NCBI RefSeq assembly: GCF_033096445.1
Contig: NZ_AP028155.1
Location: 625,880 to 689,879, forward strand
Direction: 5' to 3'
Source: Butyricimonas faecihominis
GTDB lineage: Bacteria; Bacteroidota; Bacteroidia; Bacteroidales; Marinifilaceae
DNA: 64,000 nt
Shown: positions 40,985-49,807 of the stretch, one piece after another
Layout of the letters: each line of letters opens with the position of its first letter
Position numbering within the stretch: position 1 is the first letter of the stretch
Made by a program: the position numbers and the translations under genes
Notes under the pieces: model-generated
The model's database searches: none
What the model saw: only the letters and a program-made list of their open reading frames with translations
What the model was told of the DNA's origin: nothing

Positions 40985-43090
40985 TTATTTTAATCCTTTA
41001 CGCTTTAATAGCGGATCAATAGAAGGTTCTTGTCCTCTGAATTTCTGGTAAAGGGTCATGGCATCTTCGGAGCCACCTTTGGAAAGAATGTTCTCCCGGA
41101 ATGCTTTTGCTTTTTCGGGATTGAAGATGTTTCCGGTTTCTTTAAATGCTTCGAAAGCATCAGCATCCAGTACTTCTGCCCACGTGTAAGCGTAATATCC
41201 GGAAGAATAGCCTCCGGCAAATATGTGCTGGAAGTAGGGACTGCGATAGCGTACCGTGATTTCCGGGATAAGTCCGATTTTTTCTAACGTGGCTTTTTCG
41301 AATTCATTCGGGTTAACGGGATCGGTCGTGTTACGCGTGTGGTAAGCCATATCCAGTAAAGCGGCTGCCATGAATTCGGTCGTGACGAATCCTTGGTTGA
41401 AATGTCCGCTATTCTCTAGTTTGTCGATAAGCTCTTGCGGAATCGGTTCTCCCGTTTTGTAATGACGGGCGTAAACTTTCAGTACTTCGGGATCAGCGGC
41501 CCAGTTTTCCATAATTTGGGACGGGAGTTCCACGAAATCCCTAGGAACAGAAGTTCCTGATACCTTATTATATGTACATTGTGACAATAAACCGTGAAGG
41601 GCATGACCGAATTCATGGAAAAGGGTTTGTGCCTCGTCAAAGCTCAATAATGCCGGAACATCCCCCGTGGGTTTCGTGAAGTTGCACACGTTCGTGATGA
41701 TCGGGGTTACTTTTTTACCCAGTGCGGATTGCTTGCGATAAGCGTTCATCCATGCTCCCGAACGTTTGCTTTCTCTCGGGTGGAAGTCCATGTATAGAAT
41801 CCCGATGTGATCTCCGTTCGCTTCTTTCACCTCGAATGCCAAAGCGTCCGGATGGGGTACGGGGAGGTCGGTACGTTGCGTGAACGTGATTCCGTATAAT
41901 TTATTGGCTGTGTAGAAGGCTCCCTCTCTGACGTTTTCCAGAGGGAAGTATTGACGAAGTTCGTTCTCGTCCAGTCCGTATTTGGCTTTCTTTACTTTTT
42001 CAGCATAATAGCGCCAATCCCAAGGCTGCAATTTGAAGTTTTTACCCTCCTTGCGAATCATGTCTTGAAGTTCTTTGGCTTCTTTTTTAGCGATCGGTAG
42101 AGCGGCATTCCAGATTTGGTTACACAGGTCGTACACGTTCTCCGGAGTTTTGGCCATGTTGTTGTCGAGAATGAAGGCCGCATGGGTATCATAACCGAGT
42201 AACTGGGCTTTTTGTACTCGCAGGGAAGTGATTTTGGATATGATTTCTTTGTTATCGTACTCGTTGTCGTTATTGCAACGGTTGATATAAGCCTTGTAGA
42301 TTTTTTCTCTTAAATCCCGGTTGTCAGCATATTGTAGGAACGGAATCATGCTTGGATTGTGGAGGGTAAAGATCCATTTCCCTTCCAGTCCGACATTCTT
42401 GGCTACGGTTGCAGCCGTGGCAATCACGTTTTCGGGTAGGCCGGATAAATCTTTCTCGTTATCGATGACCAACTTGAAACTGTTGGTTTCATTCAGCAAG
42501 TTTTCACCGAATTGCAGGCTGAGCATAGATAGTTCGCTGTTCAATTTCTTGAACGTTTCCTTGTCTTCGGGAGAGAGGTTGGCTCCACCCCGAACGAAAC
42601 CTTGATAATATTTATCGAGTACGGTTAATTGTTCCGGGGTCAGATTTTCTTTCTCCTTATTGTTATATACCGTTTTGATTCTCTCGAAAAGTTTGTCATT
42701 TAAGTTGATTGCATCCCAGTGAGCAGTGAGTTTTGGGGTAATCTCTTTGGCGATGGCCTTGATCGAATCGTTCGTGTTCGCTCCTTGTTGATTACCGAAC
42801 ACGGATGCTACTTTGTTCAGTAATTCGCCGGAAGTTTCGAGTGCGTCGATCGTGTTTTTAAATGTCGGAGCCTCCGGATTGTTGATGATCGCGTCGATTT
42901 CCGCTTGGTGTTGTTTCATCCCTTCCTCGTAAGCAGGAAGATAATGTTGATTTTTAATCAAGTGGAAAGGGGGGACCTCATGAGGGGTTTCATACGTGTT
43001 GAAAAATGGATTTTCATTCTTCACTTGCCCTGATTGGCAGGATTGCAGCGCCAGTCCTACGCAACAAACTAAGTAAGTGACTTTTTTCAT
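40985..43090 (-). CDS. M3-family metallopeptidase lipoprotein (Dcp/oligopeptidase A type)
   Basis: The 701-residue protein carries a lipobox (VGLALQSC, Cys18) and the M3 thimet-oligopeptidase fold. The zinc site HEFGHALHGLLS (HExxH, near residue 492) is followed by the third-ligand glutamate region SQIMENW. It resembles dipeptidyl carboxypeptidase Dcp (LDKYYQGFVRGGANLSPEDK, PWDWRYYAEKVKKAKYGLDE, YMDFHPRESKRSGAWM, FAGGYSSGYYAYTWAEVLDADAF). The lipid anchor places it in the periplasm or at the outer membrane, where it would trim short peptides. It has a good promoter on the minus strand (43123-43154). Confidence 0.93.
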   Translation of the reverse strand: MKKVTYLVCCVGLALQSCQSGQVKNENPFFNTYETPHEVPPFHLIKNQHYLPAYEEGMKQHQAEIDAIINNPEAPTFKNTIDALETSGELLNKVASVFGNQQGANTNDSIKAIAKEITPKLTAHWDAINLNDKLFERIKTVYNNKEKENLTPEQLTVLDKYYQGFVRGGANLSPEDKETFKKLNSELSMLSLQFGENLLNETNSFKLVIDNEKDLSGLPENVIATAATVAKNVGLEGKWIFTLHNPSMIPFLQYADNRDLREKIYKAYINRCNNDNEYDNKEIISKITSLRVQKAQLLGYDTHAAFILDNNMAKTPENVYDLCNQIWNAALPIAKKEAKELQDMIRKEGKNFKLQPWDWRYYAEKVKKAKYGLDENELRQYFPLENVREGAFYTANKLYGITFTQRTDLPVPHPDALAFEVKEANGDHIGILYMDFHPRESKRSGAWMNAYRKQSALGKKVTPIITNVCNFTKPTGDVPALLSFDEAQTLFHEFGHALHGLLSQCTYNKVSGTSVPRDFVELPSQIMENWAADPEVLKVYARHYKTGEPIPQELIDKLENSGHFNQGFVTTEFMAAALLDMAYHTRNTTDPVNPNEFEKATLEKIGLIPEITVRYRSPYFQHIFAGGYSSGYYAYTWAEVLDADAFEAFKETGNIFNPEKAKAFRENILSKGGSEDAMTLYQKFRGQEPSIDPLLKRKGLK

Positions 43091-43122
43091 TTTGAATTTT
43101 ATTATTTGGTTTTAGAATGTGA

Positions 43123-43154
43123 CAAATATAATTAAGTCGGGCAGAATATACAAA
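43123..43154 (-). promoter_or_regulatory. Promoter of the M3 peptidase gene (TTTG-20-TATATTTG)
   Basis: On the minus strand, TTTG (43151-43154) and TATATTTG (43123-43130) are 20 nt apart, an almost ideal Bacteroidota sigma-ABfr promoter. The -7 box lies 32 nt before the ATG. Confidence 0.65.
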
Positions 43155-43170
43155 TAAATGATTTTCTCCT

Positions 43171-43178
43171 TATTTTTG
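43171..43178 (+). promoter_or_regulatory. Bacteroidota -7 box (TATTTTTG)
   Basis: TATTTTTG lies 12 nt before ATG 43191 (27 nt before ATG 43206), divergent to the M3 peptidase promoter. It argues against the more upstream start at 43158. Confidence 0.45.
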
Positions 43179-43190
43179 TGGCCTTCAAAA

Positions 43191-44465
43191 ATGGATAAAA
43201 TTGATATGGATATACAAGAAAATGTTGCAACTTTTATCACGAAGTTACCTAAGGTAATTTTGTTGTGTGTTATCATTTACCTGATTTCGTTGAATTTCAA
43301 GGCGGTCAAAGAAGTCCCGAAGAATCAAGAGGTGAAAGCTGAAGTTTCGAATGTTGTTCCGCTGGATGCGGTGAAGAAATATTTTCCGACCTGTACGAGT
43401 GTTGAGAAAGTGAACGAAGTTCACTATGTTGTGAAGGCTGGCGGGGAAGAGGTCGGTAAATTACTTGTTACGACACCGATTGCGGACGATCTGATCGGTT
43501 ATGCCGGGAATGTGCCTTTGTTTTTGGCTGTTTCCGAGGAAGATGTGATTTTAGGACTTACCTTGTTAGATAATAGCGAGTCGCCCGGGTTTTTGAGACG
43601 TTTGGAGAAAAAGAACCTGTTTTCGGCGTGGAATGGCAAGACGCTGGAGGAGGCCGAGCAACTGAACGTGGAGGCCGTGAGTGGGGCCACGATGTCGAGT
43701 GATGCCATCCGGGGGAGTGTGAAAAGAGCGCTGGAGTTTTACCTAGAACGTGACGGGGGTGGTTTTGACGTGGATTGGATGAAATTGTTACAGCACGCTT
43801 TGGGGGGAATCGTGGTTTTGTTGGCGTTAGCCAGTATGTTCAGGGGAAGTCGGATGAAACGTTGGCGTTACGTGTTGCAGGTTTCTTCCGTGTTGATTCT
43901 TGGTTTCTGGTCCGGGTACTTTGTTTCATTAGAGTTGTTATTTAACTGGTTGTTGAACGGGGTACCTTGGGGGGCTCGTATTTTGTTGCCCGTGATTGCC
44001 GTGTTGGCTTTGGCTTGTCCTTTATTCTTGAATAAGGCTTATTATTGTGCGTATTTATGTCCTTTTGGGGCAGCGCAGGAGTTGGTAGGGAAAGTTCGTA
44101 AGAAAAAAATAGCCCCAAAGGGAGTGTGGAAGAATGTATTTAAATATACTCGCGTGATCTATTTTATGGTGATTCTCGCTCTGTTATTGTGGGGAATCCC
44201 GTTGGAATTGGCATCGTTGGAACCCTTCCCGGCATTTTTATTGACCGCTGCAACGGGGTGGGTCATCGCTTTGGCTGTCATATTTTTACTCTTATCCGTA
44301 TTTTTTGCCCGTCCTTGGTGTAACTATTTTTGTCCTACCGGGGCGTTGCTGGATATTTTGAGAAAGGCCGATACAAAGGCGGGTTCGGAGAGAAGAAAAA
44401 AAGTGATCCGGGAATTTATTGCCTTGGCAATATTCCTCGTGATATTATATTTTATATTGAGGTAA
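43191..44465 (+). CDS. FMN-binding and 4Fe-4S membrane redox protein (NosR/RnfG-like)
   Basis: The frame is open from 43158, but the -7 box lies inside that extension; ATG 43191 (424 residues) or 43206 fits better. One N-terminal helix (KVILLCVIIYLISL) anchors a periplasmic FMN-binding domain (about 50-190) with the flavin-transfer motif VSGATMSS, where the threonine would carry covalent FMN. Further helices and two cysteine motifs follow, YYCAYLCPFGAAQ and CNYFCPTGALLD, like the polyferredoxin halves of NosR/NapH. The combination indicates electron transfer across the inner membrane to a periplasmic flavin; the partner is unknown. No nos, rnf or nqr genes are adjacent. Confidence 0.85.
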   Translation: MDKIDMDIQENVATFITKLPKVILLCVIIYLISLNFKAVKEVPKNQEVKAEVSNVVPLDAVKKYFPTCTSVEKVNEVHYVVKAGGEEVGKLLVTTPIADDLIGYAGNVPLFLAVSEEDVILGLTLLDNSESPGFLRRLEKKNLFSAWNGKTLEEAEQLNVEAVSGATMSSDAIRGSVKRALEFYLERDGGGFDVDWMKLLQHALGGIVVLLALASMFRGSRMKRWRYVLQVSSVLILGFWSGYFVSLELLFNWLLNGVPWGARILLPVIAVLALACPLFLNKAYYCAYLCPFGAAQELVGKVRKKKIAPKGVWKNVFKYTRVIYFMVILALLLWGIPLELASLEPFPAFLLTAATGWVIALAVIFLLLSVFFARPWCNYFCPTGALLDILRKADTKAGSERRKKVIREFIALAIFLVILYFILR

Positions 44466-44494
44466 AAAAAACTTGAAACTTTTTTACCGAAACA

Positions 44495-44526
44495 TTTGAT
44501 TGTTTGAATAAAAAGTGCGTAATTTG
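44495..44526 (+). promoter_or_regulatory. Probable rpmB operon promoter
   Basis: TTTG (44495-44498) and TAATTTG (44520-44526) are 21 nt apart. The -7 box is one base short of TAnnTTTG, but position and spacing suit a ribosomal-protein promoter. Confidence 0.45.
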
Positions 44527-44563
44527 CATCCTGTTTGGAAAGCGTTTATAAAAATATTGAGAG

Positions 44564-44806
44564 ATGTCAAGAATTTGTCAAATAACTGGAAAGAAAGCGA
44601 TGGTTGGTAACCATGTTTCTCACTCCAAAAGAAGAGTGAAGAGAACATTCGAGATCAACCTGTTTAAGAGGAATTTTTATTGGCCAGAAGAAGATAGATG
44701 GATCCGTTTGAATGTATCTGCAGCCGGATTGCGCCTGATCAACAAGAAAGGTATTAGTGCTTGTTTGAAAGAAGCTACTGCCAATGGTTTAATTAAGAAC
44801 GTATAA
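44564..44806 (+). CDS. rpmB: 50S ribosomal protein L28
   Basis: 80 residues, starting [21 protein letters not shown] and ending [16 protein letters not shown], a textbook bL28. It is first in a three-gene ribosomal operon (rpmB, rpmG, DUF4295), with 11 nt to rpmG. Confidence 0.97.
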   Translation: MSRICQITGKKAMVGNHVSHSKRRVKRTFEINLFKRNFYWPEEDRWIRLNVSAAGLRLINKKGISACLKEATANGLIKNV

Positions 44807-44817
44807 AGTAAGAAGAG

Positions 44818-45006
44818 ATGGCAAAGAAGAGCAAAGGAAACAGAATACAGGTGATTTTGGAGTGTACGGAACACAAAGAATCCGGAATGCCGGGTACGTC
44901 TCGTTATATCACTACCAAAAACAGAAAGAACACCCCCGAGAGAATGGAGTTGCGTAAATACAACCCGATTCTGAGAAGAGTAACTTTACACAGAGAAATA
45001 AAATAA
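44818..45006 (+). CDS. rpmG: 50S ribosomal protein L33
   Basis: 62 residues ([56 protein letters not shown]). This is the Bacteroidota bL33 form without the full zinc-ribbon cysteine set (one Cys, in LECTEH), which suggests the zinc-independent type. It lies 7 nt before the DUF4295 gene. Confidence 0.96.
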   Translation: MAKKSKGNRIQVILECTEHKESGMPGTSRYITTKNRKNTPERMELRKYNPILRRVTLHREIK

Positions 45007-45013
45007 TTAAGCT

Positions 45014-45166
45014 ATGGCAAAGAAAGTTGTTGCAACACTTAAAACAGCAGATGGTAGGGGATTTGCAAAAATCATCAAAATGGTGAAATCTCCGAAAACC
45101 GGTGCCTATACTTTTAAGGAACAAATGGTTCCTAACGATCAGGTGAAAGAAGCCGTGAAAAAATAA
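45014..45166 (+). CDS. DUF4295 small basic protein of the L28-L33 operon
   Basis: A 50-residue, lysine-rich protein (MAKKVVATLKTADGRG at the start, VPNDQVKEAVKK at the end). It begins 7 nt after rpmG and is followed by a strong terminator. Proteins of this kind are found throughout Bacteroidota right behind L33 and are annotated DUF4295. From memory it may correspond to the extra large-subunit protein bL38 seen in the Flavobacterium johnsoniae ribosome structure; that identification needs checking. Position and charge support a ribosomal role. Confidence 0.85.
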   Translation: MAKKVVATLKTADGRGFAKIIKMVKSPKTGAYTFKEQMVPNDQVKEAVKK

Positions 45167-45188
45167 GATTTTAAAATCTTCATATAAG

Positions 45189-45217
45189 AAAGAGCGTCGT
45201 GAGGCGCTCTTTTTTTT
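45189..45217 (+). terminator. Terminator of the rpmB-rpmG-DUF4295 operon
   Basis: AAAGAGCG (45189-45196) pairs with CGCTCTTT (45205-45212), followed by T5, 23 nt after the last stop. Confidence 0.85.
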
Positions 45218-45269
45218 GTGTGTTTCGGGAAGTTTGTTCTGAAGGAGGTTGATTTAAAAGTTATTTTTT

Positions 45270-45400
45270 AACTCCTCCGTCAGCAATGCTGCCACCTCCT
45301 CTATAAACAGAGGAGGAGCTGGTGACTCTTTCCGAAGACAGGAAGTATTCCAGCTCTCCCTCTGTTTATAGAGGGAGTACCCCGAAGGGGGGAGGGAGTT
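45270..45400. repeat. BIME-like inverted repeat pair, copy 2
   Basis: A 131 bp element with the same plan as 13501-13628. The left arm is AACTCCTCCGTCAGC...CTCCTCT-ATAAAC-AGAGGAG. The right arm is CTCCCTCT-GTTTAT-AGAGGGAG, ACCCCGAAGGGG and GGAGGGAGTT. Central loop bases CTGG/CCAG extend the pairing. Left and right arms of the two loci are swapped in their CTCCT/CTCCCT variants, as expected of an interspersed repeat family. Confidence 0.75.
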
Positions 45401-45595
45401 TGAAAAATGACGTTTGACACGCTTTCTTGGAGTTACTTACACCGGATTTCATCAGGACAAAAAAAATCATGATTTTTTTACTCGAAAGTGTAACCTATCT
45501 CAACAATTCCCGTTATACTCTATGTATTCACAATCAAGGAATGCTTCTTGATGGTTGAAAACTGAAGAGTTAGTTTGAATAATTGAAAAATAAAA

Positions 45596-45652
45596 TTTCT
45601 CGATTTTTTTCGAGAAAAAACGAAACCTTTCTTTAGCGGTAACGTTAAAGAA
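45596..45652. ncRNA. Tandem hairpins, possible small RNA
   Basis: Hairpin 1 is TTTCTCGA (45596-45603) with TCGAGAAA (45610-45617). Hairpin 2 is TTCTTTAGCG (45629-45638) with CGTTAAAGAA (45643-45652) around a GTAA tetraloop (GNRA type). Paired bases and a stable loop outside any gene suggest an RNA element, but promoter and terminator are not clear. Confidence 0.3.
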
Positions 45653-45795
45653 GTAGAATAGATGATGAACTTATGATTTATTTTTAGCTGTTATTAGATT
45701 GAATCATCTAGCATAAAGAGAGGGGATAGCTTTGACTGGGGTTTAAGCTGATTTTCTGATAGAGTTCTTAAAAGTACTGGAATATATCCTACGGG

Positions 45796-45847
45796 ACACC
45801 ACGCACACACACCACACACACAGACGCACGCACACACATACATACAA
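45796..45847. repeat. CA-rich simple sequence repeat
   Basis: An imperfect (CA)n tract interrupted by CGCA, ACCACA and GACGCACG, continuing into (CATA)n. It is intergenic, about 250 bp before uvrA. Confidence 0.7.
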
Positions 45848-46064
45848 CATCTTTTCGTCAGTCCCAATGTATTCCATTTAAGACGCTACAGGAAATCCCT
45901 CCTTTTTTTTATTTTTGATTTCCGATTTTAAATTCCTACCACACATTACTCCATGAATTTTAGATTTACTGATTTTAGATTTTTACGGTATCAAGTTTAT
46001 ACTTTTTATTCGCAAATTGTAAATCATAAATCATAAATTTTTCTTCCATTCGAAATAGTTTCCC

Positions 46065-46072
46065 TATCTTTG
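46065..46072 (+). promoter_or_regulatory. Bacteroidota -7 box (TATCTTTG) before uvrA
   Basis: TATCTTTG lies 28 nt before the uvrA ATG. No LexA-like palindrome was recognised. Confidence 0.5.
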
Positions 46073-46100
46073 TAAGTTGATTTTTAAGGAATAGGAATTC

Positions 46101-48944
46101 ATGGAGTACAGAGAAGAAGAAGATAACAATATAGCCATATTTGGTGCCAGAGAGCATAATCTGAAAAATATAGACCTGACGATTCCACGGGATAAGTTGA
46201 CGGTGATTACCGGGTTAAGCGGGAGTGGAAAATCATCCTTGGCTTTTGATACGATATATGCCGAGGGGCAGCGTCGGTATCTGGAAACTTTTTCCGCATA
46301 CGCCCGTCGTTTTCTGGGAGGCATGGAACGTCCGGATGTGGATAAAATTACGGGGTTAAGTCCCGTGATTTCAATTGAACAGAAAACCACGAATAAAAAT
46401 CCACGTTCTACGGTAGGAACGACCACCGAGATCTATGACTTTTTGCGTTTGCTTTATGCCCGTGCGGGTGTTGCTTACTCATACGCCACGGGTAGTAAGA
46501 TGGTAAAGTACACGGATGAACAGATATTGGAATTGTTGCAGCGTGATTTTGCTGGGCGGCGTGTATTGTTGTTGGCTCCCGTGGTAAAAGGACGTAAAGG
46601 ACACTACCGGGAGTTATTCGAGAATTTACGGAAGAATGGTTTTATTTCGGCACGGGTAGATGGAGAGTTGCGGGAGATAACGATCGGAATGAGTGTTGAT
46701 CGTTATAAGATGCACGATATCGAAATCGTGGTGGATAAGATTGTCATGGATCAGGCTGATCTGAAACGCTTGAAAAATTCCGTGGGTACTGCCATGAAAC
46801 ACGGTAAGGGCGTGATGATGGTAAAAGATTACGAATCTGACGAGATTAAATATTATAGCCGCCATTTGATGTGTCCGGATACTGGGCTTTCCTATAAAGA
46901 TCCGGCCCCGCATACCTTTTCTTTCAATTCTCCTCACGGGGCTTGTAAGAAATGTAAGGGATTGGGATTTGTCAACGAGGTGGCGATGGAAAAGATAATC
47001 CCGGATAATTCATTATCCATTCATGCTGGGGGAATCTTGCCCTTGGGAAAATATAAAGCATCTCTTATTTTCTACCAGATCGAAACGATTCTGAGAAAAC
47101 ATGGTGCCGATATAAAACAACCGATCCGGGATTTACCCGAAGAGGCTTTGACGGATATATTGTACGGTTATCCGGGACAATTCCGTTTGGAGAATGCGGA
47201 GATCGGGGTATCATCCAATTTCCTCACGACGTACGAGGGAATATTGAAGTATGTCACCATGCAGGAGGAAAATTCGACTTCCAAGAAAGCGAATAAATGG
47301 GCGGAACAGTTTATTTCCGTAACAACCTGTGACGTGTGTAACGGTCAACGGTTGAACCAAGAGGCTCTGCATTTCTATATTAACGGGAAGAATATTTCCG
47401 AATTAGCGAATATGGAGTTATCTGATTTGTACGAGTGGATCGGTAACGTGGAGGAACATCTGGAGGATAAACAGAAACAGATTGCTGGGGAGATTTTGAA
47501 AGAGATCCGAACTCGCTTGAAGTTTATGCTTGATGTTGGCTTGGAGTATCTGTCCTTGAATCGTCAATCCATGACGTTATCGGGGGGGGAGTCTCAGCGT
47601 ATTCGTTTGGCGACTCAGATCGGTTCACAGTTGGTAAACGTGCTTTATATATTGGATGAACCGAGTATTGGGTTGCACCAGAAGGATAACCGGAAGTTGA
47701 TTCATTCTTTACAGGAATTGCGGGATAACGGTAACTCGGTGATCGTGGTGGAACATGATAAGGAGATGATGGAGAATGCCGATTATATCGTGGACTTGGG
47801 ACCTAAGGCGGGAAGAAAAGGAGGGGAGATCACGGCTATCGGGGGGTATTCCGATATTCTGGAAAGTGATAGTCTGACAGCACAATACCTGAAAGGGGAG
47901 AAGGTAATCGCTATCCCGGCGGAACGTCGAGTGGGGAATGGAAAGAAGATTTCCCTGAAAGGATGTACCGGAAATAATCTTAAAAATGTGAGTGTCGATT
48001 TTCCTCTGGGGAAATTGATTTGCGTGACCGGGGTGAGTGGAAGTGGAAAATCTTCTTTGGTTAATGGAACTTTGCATCCGATATTGAGTGCTTATTTTTA
48101 TAATGCTTTGGCTGCACCGTTACCTTATAAATCGATAGAAGGGATGACTGAAATCGATAAGGTCGTGGTGGTGGATCAAAGCCCGTTAGGTAAAAGCCCC
48201 CGTTCCAATCCGGCTACTTACACGGGATTGTTTACCGATATTCGGAAGATATTTGAAAAGTTACCGGAATCACAGATCCGGGGCTACACGGCCGGACGTT
48301 TTTCCTTTAACGTGAGCGGAGGACGTTGTGAGGTTTGTAAAGGTGCGGGAGTGAAGACCATCGAGATGAATTTCCTTCCGGATGTTTACGTGCATTGTGA
48401 AGCTTGTGATGGTAAACGTTACAACAAAGAGACCTTGGAGGTTCGCTATAAAGGAAAGTCCATCGGTGACGTGTTGAACCTAACGATCAATCAGGCGGTA
48501 GAGTTCTTTGAGAATCTGCCTCACCTGCAATCCAAATTGAAGATGTTACAGGATGTCGGGTTGGGGTATATCAAGATCGGACAACCTTGTACTACGTTAA
48601 GCGGGGGAGAATCCCAGCGCATTAAATTGGCTACCGAACTTTCGAAGAAAGACACCGGGAGTACGCTATATATACTGGATGAGCCTACAACCGGACTTCA
48701 TTTCGAGGATATAAATATATTGTTGGGAGTGCTACAAAAGCTGGTTGATAAAGGGAATACCGTGATTGTCATCGAGCATAACCTAGACGTGATTAAAGTG
48801 GCCGATTATCTTATTGATATGGGACCCGGTGGTGGTAAAATGGGGGGAACTGTCGTTTGCACCGGAACCCCGGAAGAAGTTGCTTTAAACAAAAAATCCG
48901 TAACGGCTCCTTTCTTGCGAGAAGAGTTGGGGGGGAGAAAATGA
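46101..48944 (+). CDS. uvrA: Excinuclease ABC subunit A
   Basis: UvrA is the damage-sensing ATPase of nucleotide excision repair. It has 947 residues, the usual length. Two ABC modules are present: Walker A GLSGSGKSSLAFD near 35 and GVSGSGKSSLVNG near 645, and two LSGGESQRI signatures (about 495 and 835) with ILDEPSIGLH and ILDEPTTGLH. The zinc modules are seen as CKKCKGLG...CDVCNGQR in the first half and CEVCKGAG...CEACDGKR in the second. It stands alone. Confidence 0.97.
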   Translation: MEYREEEDNNIAIFGAREHNLKNIDLTIPRDKLTVITGLSGSGKSSLAFDTIYAEGQRRYLETFSAYARRFLGGMERPDVDKITGLSPVISIEQKTTNKNPRSTVGTTTEIYDFLRLLYARAGVAYSYATGSKMVKYTDEQILELLQRDFAGRRVLLLAPVVKGRKGHYRELFENLRKNGFISARVDGELREITIGMSVDRYKMHDIEIVVDKIVMDQADLKRLKNSVGTAMKHGKGVMMVKDYESDEIKYYSRHLMCPDTGLSYKDPAPHTFSFNSPHGACKKCKGLGFVNEVAMEKIIPDNSLSIHAGGILPLGKYKASLIFYQIETILRKHGADIKQPIRDLPEEALTDILYGYPGQFRLENAEIGVSSNFLTTYEGILKYVTMQEENSTSKKANKWAEQFISVTTCDVCNGQRLNQEALHFYINGKNISELANMELSDLYEWIGNVEEHLEDKQKQIAGEILKEIRTRLKFMLDVGLEYLSLNRQSMTLSGGESQRIRLATQIGSQLVNVLYILDEPSIGLHQKDNRKLIHSLQELRDNGNSVIVVEHDKEMMENADYIVDLGPKAGRKGGEITAIGGYSDILESDSLTAQYLKGEKVIAIPAERRVGNGKKISLKGCTGNNLKNVSVDFPLGKLICVTGVSGSGKSSLVNGTLHPILSAYFYNALAAPLPYKSIEGMTEIDKVVVVDQSPLGKSPRSNPATYTGLFTDIRKIFEKLPESQIRGYTAGRFSFNVSGGRCEVCKGAGVKTIEMNFLPDVYVHCEACDGKRYNKETLEVRYKGKSIGDVLNLTINQAVEFFENLPHLQSKLKMLQDVGLGYIKIGQPCTTLSGGESQRIKLATELSKKDTGSTLYILDEPTTGLHFEDINILLGVLQKLVDKGNTVIVIEHNLDVIKVADYLIDMGPGGGKMGGTVVCTGTPEEVALNKKSVTAPFLREELGGRK

Positions 48945-49012
48945 GTTTATAAGGTTCATAAGGTCTATGGACCTCTGCAGGGTGATTTGGCTACGGCAAC
49001 TCTCGTTGCCGT
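48945..49012. repeat. GTTCATAAGGTCT motif and GGCAAC hairpin after uvrA
   Basis: GTTTATAAGGTTCATAAGGT starts at the uvrA stop, and the hairpin ACGGCAAC-TCTC-GTTGCCGT lies at 48993-49012. This is the second copy of the element at 5503-5555 and may double as the uvrA terminator (GTTAGTTATTTT follows). Confidence 0.45.
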
Positions 49013-49111
49013 TAGTTATTTTCGAAAGATTCTCGTAGTCACTTTAAATGACTGTAGATAGGTTTGCGTATCAAAATATTTTACGTTTTTATTCGAGATT
49101 CGTGAACATTC

Positions 49112-49141
49112 TTTGATTTGTCAGTGATTTCTGTAATTTTG
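49112..49141 (+). promoter_or_regulatory. Promoter of locus B sigma factor (TTTG-18-TAATTTTG)
   Basis: TTTG (49112-49115) and TAATTTTG (49134-49141) are 18 nt apart, a good match to the Bacteroidota housekeeping promoter, 49 nt before the sigma ATG. Confidence 0.6.
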
Positions 49142-49190
49142 TAAATCTATTATAACGTTTATTGATATATGAATAAAACGATCTGGCGAT

Positions 49191-49760
49191 ATGAAGAATT
49201 TACTACAGGATAATTTAGAGGGGGATGTTACTTTTAAGAAGATTTTTGTGACTTATTATGCCAGGATTGTTTATTTTGCGTTCCAAATTATGGGAGATCG
49301 GGAAGGGGCCGAGGATATTGCTCAAGATACTTTCGTGAATTTCTGGAATCAGAAAGAGAATGTGAGTCAACACGAAATCGCTATAAAGAATTACTTGTAT
49401 CTGACGGCTAAAAATCTTTGCCTTAATCAAATCAGGCACAATAATATTGTCAAGGAGTATCAGGCTAAAAATCAATTCCCGGTATTTGATGATACGGATA
49501 TAGTGAATGCTATTGTTTCATCTGAAATTTCTTCCCGAATATACCAGGCCATAGAAACTTTACCCGGTCAATGTCGTGAAGTTACTCGTATGGCCTACGT
49601 TCATGGATTGAAAAATCAAGAGATTGCGGATAATTTACAAATTTCTATTAATAGCGTAAGAGCTCATAAACAACGTGCTATTCAGTTACTTCGGGATAAG
49701 TTGGATAAAAAAGATTTGTTGTTAATGATAATTTTTGAAAAAAAGTTGAATTTTCTTTAG
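49191..49760 (+). CDS. ECF sigma-70 factor, locus B
   Basis: A 189-residue ECF sigma factor with region 2 (FKKIFVTYYARIVYFAFQIM, GAEDIAQDTFVNFWNQ) and region 4 (LPGQCREVTRMAYVHGLKNQEIADNLQISINSVRAHK). It lies 47 nt before fecR of the same locus, the classic cell-surface-signalling order, and is expected to drive fecR-susCD transcription when the SusC STN domain reports substrate. Confidence 0.95.
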   Translation: MKNLLQDNLEGDVTFKKIFVTYYARIVYFAFQIMGDREGAEDIAQDTFVNFWNQKENVSQHEIAIKNYLYLTAKNLCLNQIRHNNIVKEYQAKNQFPVFDDTDIVNAIVSSEISSRIYQAIETLPGQCREVTRMAYVHGLKNQEIADNLQISINSVRAHKQRAIQLLRDKLDKKDLLLMIIFEKKLNFL

Positions 49761-49807
49761 TCGTTTTTTCTTTTCATGTGTCTTTATTATAAAACAATAG
49801 AGATTTC

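Larger units (their letters stand above)
45401..46064. other. Long noncoding stretch before uvrA
   Basis: No ORF with coding character is present. It holds two consecutive hairpins (45596-45652), a further stem AGCTT/AAGCT near 45729-45750, a CA-rich simple repeat (45796-45847) and AT-rich GATTTTAAATT / TTTTAGATTTACTGATTT low-complexity sequence (about 45917-46040) of the type also seen at 11461-11500 and 13449-13500. Confidence 0.5.
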
